A stretch of DNA of 64,000 nt from Gemmatimonadota bacterium (lineage in GTDB: Bacteria > Gemmatimonadota > Gemmatimonadetes > Longimicrobiales > Gaopeijiaceae). The stretch's first letter is position 1, and each line of letters begins with the position of its first letter. This document shows, one piece after another, positions 8,930 to 15,359 of this stretch. Location: positions 1 to 64,000 of the forward strand of contig SHZR01000013.1 of NCBI GenBank assembly GCA_009692205.1, read 5' to 3'. The notes beneath the pieces are model-generated. The model had not been told where the DNA came from. It ran no database searches and saw only the letters and a program-made list of their open reading frames with translations. A program made the translations under genes and the position numbers.

Positions 8930-8958
8930 GGGCCCGGGCGCGGATGGCGTCCGGGCCC
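8930..8958 (+). terminator. probable intrinsic terminator
   Basis: GGGCCCGGGCGC (8930-8941) pairs with GCGTCCGGGCCC (8947-8958) through 12 positions with one G-T wobble, around a GGATG loop. It is followed by a short T-rich stretch (TTCGTTTCTGG). It lies 21 bp after the stop of the FN3 lipoprotein gene and before the formimidoyltransferase gene. Confidence 0.65.
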
Positions 8959-8984
8959 AGTTCGTTTCTGGCTAGCTTCCAAGC

Positions 8985-9926
8985 ATGGCCAAGGTGCTCG
9001 AGGTGGTTCCCAATTTCTCCGAGGGTCGCGACCTCGCGAAGGTGCGTGGGCTCGTAGACACCGTCTCGGCCGAGGGCGTCGAGGTCCTCGACTGGTCCGC
9101 GGATCCCGATCACCACCGCTCGGTGATCACGTACATCGGTGAGCCCGCTCGCGTGGAGGCCGCGGCCGTGGCGGCGGCGCGCTTCGCGATCGAGCACATC
9201 GATCTGCGGAGCCACGAGGGCGTTCACCCGCGCATCGGAGCTCTGGACGTGCTGCCCTTCGTTCCGCTCGCGGACGCGCGCATGGAAGACGCCGTAGCGT
9301 CGGCTCATCGGGTCGGCCGCAGGATCGGTGAGCTGGGGATTCCGGTCCTCTACTACGGCATGGCGTCGACCTCCCCGGGGCGGGGCCTCTCCGAGCTGCG
9401 CAGGGGCGGTTTCGAGGGACTCCGAGACGGGTTCCCCGCGGGCCTGCTTCCTGACGAGCCGCCGGGGGCCCGGCTGCCGCATCCATCGGCCGGGGTCACG
9501 TGCGTGGGGGCCCGCAACGTGCTGCTCGCGTGGAACGTGTTCGTCGCAGGTGTGGATGTCGCCGACGCTCGGGCCATCGCAGCCAGGATCCGGGAGCGGG
9601 GCGGGGGCTTCAGGGGGCTCCGCGCCTTGGGGATCCACCTTCCTCGCCAAGATCGAGTGCAGATTTCCATGAATCTGGAGGACCCGTCGCGGACCTCCCC
9701 GATCGAGGTGTTCGAGGCGATCGAGCGCGAGGTGATCGCGCGGGGAGGCAGCGTTGTGGAGACCGAAGTCATCGGCATGGTCCCCGACACCCTTGTGTAT
9801 CCGGCGGCGGTAAACAGATTACTCCTTCCTGACCTGGGGCCCTCCCGGGTCCTGTCCCGCCGTGTCGCCCAACACGTCTTGGAGCGCATGAGTGGGCGCA
9901 CGGAGATCCCGGACAGCGCCGAATGA
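8985..9926 (+). CDS. ftcD: glutamate formimidoyltransferase (FtcD N-domain type)
   Basis: The enzyme transfers the formimidoyl group of N-formimidoyl-glutamate to tetrahydrofolate at the end of histidine degradation. The 313 residues correspond to the transferase half of FtcD without the cyclodeaminase domain. Recognisable segments are VLEVVPNFSEGRD at the N-terminus, DPDHHRSVITYIG, and SHEGVHPRIGALDVLPFVP with the active-site His. Other histidine-degradation genes are absent here. The ATG lies six bases after a TAGCTT hexamer and has no Shine-Dalgarno sequence, so a leaderless mRNA is possible. The stop overlaps the next gene's start. Confidence 0.9.
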   Translation: MAKVLEVVPNFSEGRDLAKVRGLVDTVSAEGVEVLDWSADPDHHRSVITYIGEPARVEAAAVAAARFAIEHIDLRSHEGVHPRIGALDVLPFVPLADARMEDAVASAHRVGRRIGELGIPVLYYGMASTSPGRGLSELRRGGFEGLRDGFPAGLLPDEPPGARLPHPSAGVTCVGARNVLLAWNVFVAGVDVADARAIAARIRERGGGFRGLRALGIHLPRQDRVQISMNLEDPSRTSPIEVFEAIEREVIARGGSVVETEVIGMVPDTLVYPAAVNRLLLPDLGPSRVLSRRVAQHVLERMSGRTEIPDSAE

Positions 9927-11590
9927 GCATTGAGTCGCTCAAGCAGCAGGCCCGCCGCCACGAGCAGAACGAAGAGTGGGACAAGGCGCTCGATCAGTAC
10001 CTGAAGGCGATCGAGGAGCTGTCGCAGGACGAGCAGACCGACATCGGGTTGATCAACCGTGTCGGGGACATCTTCGTGCGGGTCGGCAAGCTGGACCAGG
10101 CGGTCAAGTGCTTCGAGCAGGCGGTCGACCTGTACCGAGAGGCGTTCCTCCCGAACAACGCCATCGCGGTCTGCAAGAAGATCATCCGCAGCGCACCGAA
10201 TCGGCACCAGGTCTACCTGAAGATCGGGCAGGTCCGTGCGGAGCAGGGCTTCCTTCCCGACGCGCGTGCGAACTTCCTCACGTACGCCGAGCGCATGATG
10301 AAGGCGGGCGACCTCGACGAGTCGTTCCGCGCCCTCGTGGAGTTCTGCGACCTCGCTCCGGACGACGTCCAGGTGAGGATCACCGTGGCGGATCAGATGG
10401 CCGCCAACAAGCGCACCGCGGAGGCCGTACAGCAGCTTCTGATCGCCCATCGTCAGCTGACGCAGTCCGGCGAGGTCGACCTCGCCAGCGGGGTCGAAAA
10501 GAAGGTGCTCGCTCTCGATCCCAACGCCAACGTTGGGGCCGCTTTCGCGGCGGGCAGCGCCAGCGGGGTGTCCGCCGACGGCGAGATCGAGGCCCAGTTC
10601 GGAGAGATCGAGATCGGAGGAGCCGCGCCGGACGAGGAGGAAGAGCCGACGTTCGCCATCGAGGCCGCCGCCGGTGGTTTGGGTGCCGAGGACGACGCCG
10701 GTGACGAGGGCGAAGAGCTGCCGATGATGAGTTTCGCCGAAGCCGATGAGGCGGCCGAAGAGCAGGATGTGGCCATCGATCTGCCGCTGATGGGCTTCGC
10801 GGAGATCGAGGAGGAGGCCCCCGAACTGCCGATGATCAGCTTCGGCGAAGAGGAGGTAGCGGAGGAGGAAGTCCCCGAGCTGCCGTTGATGACGTTCGAG
10901 CCGGAGCCCCCCCCGTCGGGTGGTCCGTCGCACGCGATCGAGGAGGCCATCGAGGAAGCTGTGGCGGAGCGCGCGCTGCCGCCGAAACCGGCTCCCGCGC
11001 CCGCCAAGCCCGCCGCAGCCCCAGCGAGGCCCGCTGCGGCAGAACCTCCCGCGGCCCCGAATGCCCCCGACACCGGCTACATCGACCTGGGCGCGATGAT
11101 CCTGGGCGGCGGCGATCCGAAGTCGACCCGGTTCAAGGTCGCTTACGAGGAGCCGAGCGGGGACGAGGGCGCCGACTTCGCGAAGATGCTGTCTCAGTTC
11201 AAGGAAAAGGTCTCCGAGAACATCGAGGCGGGTGATGTGCGTGCGCACTACGACCTGGGTACTGCCTACAAGGAGATGGGCCTCCTCGAGGAGGCAGTCG
11301 GCTCGTTCCAGTCGGTGCTGCGTGCGTCTGGCGATCACCTGCCAACGTACGAGATCATGGGCCAGACCTTCCTGGAGATGGGCGAGCCCGAAGCCGCGGT
11401 GAAGACGCTACAGAGAGCGTTGCAGGTGAAGCCTGGCGTCGAGGACGAGTTCGTGGGGATCTACTACTATCTGGCCCGGGCCCACGAGGCACTCGGCCAG
11501 AAGGAATCCGAGCTCGAGTTTTACGACCGCGTGTTCTCCCTCGACATCAATTTCGCCGACGTTACCGAGCGGCTCCGCGGGCTGCGCTGA
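9923..11590 (+). CDS. TPR protein with acidic motif-repeat linker
   Basis: The role is unknown; the product is probably a cytoplasmic scaffold, since no signal peptide or membrane segment is seen. It has 555 residues. TPR helices span about 1-200 (DKALDQYLKAIEEL, DQAVKCFEQAVDLYREA, PNRHQVYLKIGQV). An acidic linker of about 200-400 holds four copies of an LPMMSFAE-like motif and then a Pro/Ala-rich run. The segment YIDLGAMILGG follows, and C-terminal TPRs occupy about 415-555 (AHYDLGTAYKEMGLLEEAV, PEAAVKTLQRALQVKPG). From memory, long TPR proteins with a DLG-type segment before the C-terminal repeats are common in Gemmatimonadota. It is translationally coupled to the formimidoyltransferase gene and precedes the polyprenyl synthase. 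Confidence 0.82.
   Translation: MSIESLKQQARRHEQNEEWDKALDQYLKAIEELSQDEQTDIGLINRVGDIFVRVGKLDQAVKCFEQAVDLYREAFLPNNAIAVCKKIIRSAPNRHQVYLKIGQVRAEQGFLPDARANFLTYAERMMKAGDLDESFRALVEFCDLAPDDVQVRITVADQMAANKRTAEAVQQLLIAHRQLTQSGEVDLASGVEKKVLALDPNANVGAAFAAGSASGVSADGEIEAQFGEIEIGGAAPDEEEEPTFAIEAAAGGLGAEDDAGDEGEELPMMSFAEADEAAEEQDVAIDLPLMGFAEIEEEAPELPMISFGEEEVAEEEVPELPLMTFEPEPPPSGGPSHAIEEAIEEAVAERALPPKPAPAPAKPAAAPARPAAAEPPAAPNAPDTGYIDLGAMILGGGDPKSTRFKVAYEEPSGDEGADFAKMLSQFKEKVSENIEAGDVRAHYDLGTAYKEMGLLEEAVGSFQSVLRASGDHLPTYEIMGQTFLEMGEPEAAVKTLQRALQVKPGVEDEFVGIYYYLARAHEALGQKESELEFYDRVFSLDINFADVTERLRGLR
10715..10900 (+). repeat. four-copy LPxxxFxE motif array in the TPR protein linker
   Basis: Within residues 265-326 the protein carries ELPMMSFAEA, DLPLMGFAEI, ELPMISFGEE and ELPLMTFEPE, spaced 15-22 residues apart by strongly acidic stretches. 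The copies are degenerate at DNA level, so this is a conserved protein motif and not a recent duplication. Confidence 0.8.
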
Positions 11591-11596
11591 GTCGGC

Positions 11597-12595
11597 GTGA
11601 CTCGCGTCTTACGGAGCCATCCCCCGGAGCTCTCCGCCATTCAGGCGTCCGTGCGGGACTCCCTCGACCGAGTCGGGGACGAGATCAAGCGCATCGTGCT
11701 GTCGGACTTCGCGCACATCGAGGAGGTCAACGAGCACCTCTTGTTCATGCGCGGGAAGCTCTTCCGCCCGACCCTACTCCTTCTGTCGAGCCGGCTCGAG
11801 GGCGACGCTTCCTACGACGACGCGCTCACGCCCGCGGCCGTCGTGGAACTGGTACACCTCGCGACGCTGGTGCACGACGACGCGGTCGATCATTCGGCGC
11901 TGCGTCGCGGGCTCCCCACGGTGAATGCGCTCTGGACGCATCAGGTCGCTATCATCATGGGGGACTACCTCTACTCGCGCGGTGTGGCGGAGTTGGCACG
12001 GGTCGGACGTCTCGAAGCACTGGCGGTGCTCGCCAACGCAGCGAACGAAATGTCGGTGGGAGAGATGCGCCAGCTCACGTCCTACGATGCGCTCGACTTC
12101 TCGGAAGACGACTACTGCCGCCTCATCGCGGCAAAGACGGCTTCGCTGATGGCGGCCGCCTGCGAAATGGGTGGCCTCGTGGGGGCTCCGCGTTACCGCG
12201 AGCCGCTGGCGAGATACGGCCACAACCTCGGCATGGCGTTTCAGATTGCGGATGACTTGCTCGATTACACAGGCAACGAGGCTGTCACCGGCAAGCCGAC
12301 CGGACACGACCTCAGGGAACGCAAGGTCACACTCCCGTTGGTCGGCGCGCTCCAGCGCGCCACCCCGGCCGAGGAGAGGGAGATCCGCGCGTTCTTCACG
12401 CTCGCGGACCCAGCCGACGAAGACATCGCGCGCATCGTGAGCATCGTGGCAGCGCGCGGCGGGCTCGCGTACGCGCACGCCCGCGCCGTCCGATACGCCG
12501 ACTTGGCGCACGTCGCGCTCGATGAGGTTCCGGGGGGTGTGTCACAGGATGCACTGCGGGACGCGATCGCGTACGCGGTCGACCGCCGGCGGTGA
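11597..12595 (+). CDS. polyprenyl diphosphate synthase
   Basis: It makes long-chain trans-polyprenyl diphosphate by successive additions of isopentenyl diphosphate, as precursor of a quinone side chain or another lipid. The product has 332 residues from a GTG start. The first aspartate-rich motif is LVHDDAVDHSALRRG and the second is QIADDLLDYTG. GKPTGHDLRERKVTLPLV is the conserved segment after the second motif. The residues before the first motif (HLATLVHDD) have no bulky aromatic at the -4/-5 positions, which suits a long-chain enzyme such as octaprenyl synthase. Chain length cannot be fixed from sequence alone. The gene follows the TPR gene by six bases. Confidence 0.9.
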   Translation: MTRVLRSHPPELSAIQASVRDSLDRVGDEIKRIVLSDFAHIEEVNEHLLFMRGKLFRPTLLLLSSRLEGDASYDDALTPAAVVELVHLATLVHDDAVDHSALRRGLPTVNALWTHQVAIIMGDYLYSRGVAELARVGRLEALAVLANAANEMSVGEMRQLTSYDALDFSEDDYCRLIAAKTASLMAAACEMGGLVGAPRYREPLARYGHNLGMAFQIADDLLDYTGNEAVTGKPTGHDLRERKVTLPLVGALQRATPAEEREIRAFFTLADPADEDIARIVSIVAARGGLAYAHARAVRYADLAHVALDEVPGGVSQDALRDAIAYAVDRRR

Positions 12596-12616
12596 GCGTG
12601 GCGAGAGGGGTCGCGT

Positions 12617-12898
12617 ATGCTGGTCGATAGCGCGAGGCGTGGTTTCATCCGGTTCGCGTGGACCCTCGTGCTGGGGCTCTTCCTGGGGGGTCTGCTTACC
12701 AAGCTGATGGAGCTGACCCTTCCCGAGGGCACCGCATCCCGTGAATTTCTTCTGACATCCGTCAACGCCTCGGTCGGGCCGCTGTCCGTAGATCTGGTCG
12801 CGGTCGCGTTCGCATTGGGGCCGGTGACGCTCGAGTTGAACTTCCTGACGTTGGTGGGTATCGCGATCGTTGCGTTGGTCGTACGCTCGTGGATCTGA
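12617..12898 (+). CDS. small membrane protein, DUF4321-like
   Basis: The 93 residues form two predicted membrane segments: FAWTLVLGLFLGGLLTKLM near the start and LNFLTLVGIAIVALVV near the end. A short extracytoplasmic stretch lies between them. The GLFLGGLL motif and overall size resemble DUF4321 proteins; the family assignment is from memory. The function is unknown. It lies between polyprenyl synthase and tatA in the same direction with short gaps, so it is likely part of the same transcript. Confidence 0.72.
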   Translation: MLVDSARRGFIRFAWTLVLGLFLGGLLTKLMELTLPEGTASREFLLTSVNASVGPLSVDLVAVAFALGPVTLELNFLTLVGIAIVALVVRSWI

Positions 12899-12947
12899 CA
12901 GGCCGCGAGATCGAGGGGCGCAAAAGCTCCAATGGAGGGTGTGCAGG

Positions 12948-13262
12948 ATGGGTCTAGGTGGATTCGGAATGGGAGAGATGATCTTCATCTTTCTCATCGT
13001 GCTGTTGCTCTTCGGAGCGAAGCGACTGCCGGAGATCGGCTCGTCTCTGGGCAAGGGGATACGCGAGTTCAAGAGCTCGGTGAAGGACATCGAACGCGAA
13101 CTGACCGTGCCCGAGAAGACGAACCAGATCCACCGCACCACCACGCCGCCGCCCGCAGCTGTCCCGCCTGGACAGACGGACATGGCGGACGGCGAGCCGC
13201 GGAAGCTTAGCGGCGGCGTCGCCAGCGCTGCGGGCTCGACCGAGGAACCGCGGGCGAGCTAG
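12948..13262 (+). CDS. tatA: twin-arginine translocase subunit TatA
   Basis: TatA is the pore-forming component of the Tat pathway. The product has 104 residues. A short N-terminus with a Gly-rich start is followed by the membrane helix MIFIFLIVLLLFGAKRLPEI. The hinge motif FGAKRLPEIGSSLGKGIREF and an amphipathic helix come next, then a Pro/Thr/Ala-rich tail. ATG 12948 was preferred over the frame extension to 12870 because GGAGGG lies upstream and the N-terminus then matches the family. The gene converges with the isomerase gene on the other strand, only 15 bp away. With no tatB seen, TatA may serve both roles. Confidence 0.92.
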   Translation: MGLGGFGMGEMIFIFLIVLLLFGAKRLPEIGSSLGKGIREFKSSVKDIERELTVPEKTNQIHRTTTPPPAAVPPGQTDMADGEPRKLSGGVASAAGSTEEPRAS

Positions 13263-13277
13263 AAGGGCGCCGGGGTC

Positions 13278-15113
13278 CTAGAAGATCGGCGGTAGCTGCG
13301 GGGCATCCTCGTCGAGGGGCACGAGGACCTCGGCCCGTCGATCCACGACGCGGGCGCCCGCGCGGAGCGCCGCGATCCACTCTCCGAGTCGCTGCTGCTG
13401 GGTCTGCGACACCGCCTGCGCCCGCTGCTGGGGCAACTGCGCCGACCATGCTGTCGAATCGGCGTCGGTGTGCGCGAGGACCTCGAGCACGTAGTGGTTG
13501 TTCGCGGTCGATACGACATCACTCACTTGTCCGACCGGTAGCCCGAACGAGGCACCGATGACGGCGTTCTGACGTCCGAGGCCCGGAACGAAATCGTTCC
13601 GCGCGAACGGTCCGGCCGTCCTCACCTCCAGGCTCATCTCCGCGGCGACATTGGCGAGCGCGCTTCCCGCGCGCGCGCGATCGACCACCTGCTGGGCCTC
13701 GGTGCGTGCACGCTGGAGTTTCTGCTCGAAGAGCAGGGTGGACTCGATGGAGGCACGGGCCTGCTCGAGCGCCAGCACTCCCGCGGGCTCCGAGGTGACG
13801 AGCTCGAGCGCGTAGAAGGCGGTCGTCGTCTCGAACACGGGGCTCACGTCTCCGGCGGAGGCTTCCTCGAAGAGCCAGTCGGAGCCCTCCGAAACCTGGC
13901 CGGCGCCCGCGAGGAAGGGAAAGTCCTGTGTGATCTCGGCGGTCTGGGTGGTCAGCCCGAACACCGCGGCGGCGCGGTCCAGGGGCATCGCCTCGCCGAG
14001 GTCCTCGAGCGAGTCGGCCTGCGCGAGCAGCTCGAACTCGCTGGAGTCGGTGCGTGCGATCGGGATCAAGATGTGGCGGGCGCGGACGCTGTCGGCCCCC
14101 CAACGCTCCATCACATCGACGATGTGGAAGCCCATGAATGTCTGGACCGGCTCCGCGAGGAGACCCGTCCTGCTCGCGAAGACCACCGAGTCGAACGGCG
14201 CTGGCATGCGACTCTGGCCCTCAGCGAACACGCCCAGGTCGCCTCCGCCTGCGGCGGTCGTCTGGTCCTCTGACTCGGTTCGGGCCAGCTCGGCGAAGTC
14301 CGCGCCGCCGCCGAGTCGCTCGCGCACGGACCGCGCCTGCTCGCGCGACGCCACCGTATCGGCTGCCGTCGGAGTCTTCTCCAACACCACGAACCTCACC
14401 GTGGCACGCGCCGGCATCGCGAATTCGTCCTGATGGTCGCGGTGGTACCGCTCGATCTCACCTGCGTCCGCCGTGAACTCCGAGTCTTCGTAGCGCGTGG
14501 CGGGGTTCAGCGGCACGTAGCGGATCTCGGCGAGCTGATTCTGGTCCCGGTACTGCCGCCAGAGATCGGCGTCGGGGACGTAGATGCCCGAGGAGATCTG
14601 GCGCAGCAGCTTCGTGCGCGGGATGACGTCCCGGTAGTACGCCTCCAAGATCAGGAGCTGGTCGGGCGGGAGGGTGGCCAGGAACGACTGGTAGGCCGCC
14701 AGGTCCAGGCCGCCACTCTCATCCGCGAACTGAGGGGCCAGGTAGTCCGGAGGGCTGAACTGGGCGGCCTCGCTGATCTCCTGGTTCGTCACCGTGATCC
14801 CGCGCCGCCGGAGCTCCTGCGTGATCAGGATCTGCGTGACGACCTCCTCGAACGCCCGGTCCTCGATCTCCGTGTTCTGCTGGGTGCCGATCAACTCTTC
14901 CTGCTGGGCTTGAACCTGCTCGTAGAGCTGCCTGTAGGCCGCCATGTACGAATCGTAGAGGACGGCGTCGCCGTTGACCCTCCCGATCTCTCCCAGGCCG
15001 CCGCTGGTCCGGCCCGTGATGTCCATTCCCCACTGGAACACCATGAGAGCCACAAACGCGAACGCCACCGCCACCATGATCGGCTTCGTGGCCTGCCGCA
15101 TCTGACGCATCAT
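13278..15113 (-). CDS. membrane-anchored peptidyl-prolyl isomerase (PpiD/SurA-like)
   Basis: This is a periplasmic chaperone and parvulin-type prolyl isomerase that probably assists folding of exported and outer-membrane proteins. The product has 611 residues. A cytoplasmic MMRQMRQATKP is followed by one membrane helix (IMVAVAFAFVALMVFQWGM) and a SurA-like N-terminal helical region at about 40-200. A parvulin domain sits at about 215-350 (EFAMPARATVRFVVLE, GGGADFAELART, GGGDLGVF, TFMGFHIVDV). A second, degenerate parvulin-like domain and a helical tail follow. The open frame runs upstream to 15572, but ATG 15113 gives the expected PpiD-type anchor and has GGAG about ten bases upstream. The gene diverges from the next TPR operon. 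Confidence 0.87.
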   Translation of the reverse strand: MMRQMRQATKPIMVAVAFAFVALMVFQWGMDITGRTSGGLGEIGRVNGDAVLYDSYMAAYRQLYEQVQAQQEELIGTQQNTEIEDRAFEEVVTQILITQELRRRGITVTNQEISEAAQFSPPDYLAPQFADESGGLDLAAYQSFLATLPPDQLLILEAYYRDVIPRTKLLRQISSGIYVPDADLWRQYRDQNQLAEIRYVPLNPATRYEDSEFTADAGEIERYHRDHQDEFAMPARATVRFVVLEKTPTAADTVASREQARSVRERLGGGADFAELARTESEDQTTAAGGGDLGVFAEGQSRMPAPFDSVVFASRTGLLAEPVQTFMGFHIVDVMERWGADSVRARHILIPIARTDSSEFELLAQADSLEDLGEAMPLDRAAAVFGLTTQTAEITQDFPFLAGAGQVSEGSDWLFEEASAGDVSPVFETTTAFYALELVTSEPAGVLALEQARASIESTLLFEQKLQRARTEAQQVVDRARAGSALANVAAEMSLEVRTAGPFARNDFVPGLGRQNAVIGASFGLPVGQVSDVVSTANNHYVLEVLAHTDADSTAWSAQLPQQRAQAVSQTQQQRLGEWIAALRAGARVVDRRAEVLVPLDEDAPQLPPIF

Positions 15114-15164
15114 AGGCTTACTTCTCCAGCGACCCCAGGGGGAACCCAACGGAACGAGCCGAGA

Positions 15165-15193
15165 AGAATAACGTCCCGAGGGGGGGCTCTCAA
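15165..15193 (-). promoter_or_regulatory. candidate promoter for the - strand isomerase gene
   Basis: On the minus strand TTGAGA (15193-15188) and TATTCT (15170-15165) are 17 bp apart, giving a leader of about 45 nt before the ATG at 15113. The spacer contains a run of seven C residues. It faces away from the + strand promoter at 15272. Confidence 0.5.
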
Positions 15194-15271
15194 CGCGGCC
15201 CGTCGCGGTCGGGATCAAGGAGATACGCGGAGAACGGGCCCCGGTTCCCCATGGCCCGGGGTCGACATTCG

Positions 15272-15301
15272 TTGACTCTTTTTCCGCGCGCTCCCTATCT
15301 T
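15272..15301 (+). promoter_or_regulatory. candidate promoter for the TPR-aroQ-efp-acc operon
   Basis: TTGACT (15272-15277) and TATCTT (15296-15301) are separated by 18 bp. The predicted transcript start is about 50 nt before the GTG at 15360. The same spacing and a similar -10 (GATCTT) occur in front of hrcA, which strengthens both calls. Confidence 0.6.
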
Positions 15302-15359
15302 CGTCCCTCAGTCGGCCGGTAGCAGCCTCCCTCCTTCTCGCCATCCTTCCGGAGTTTGC

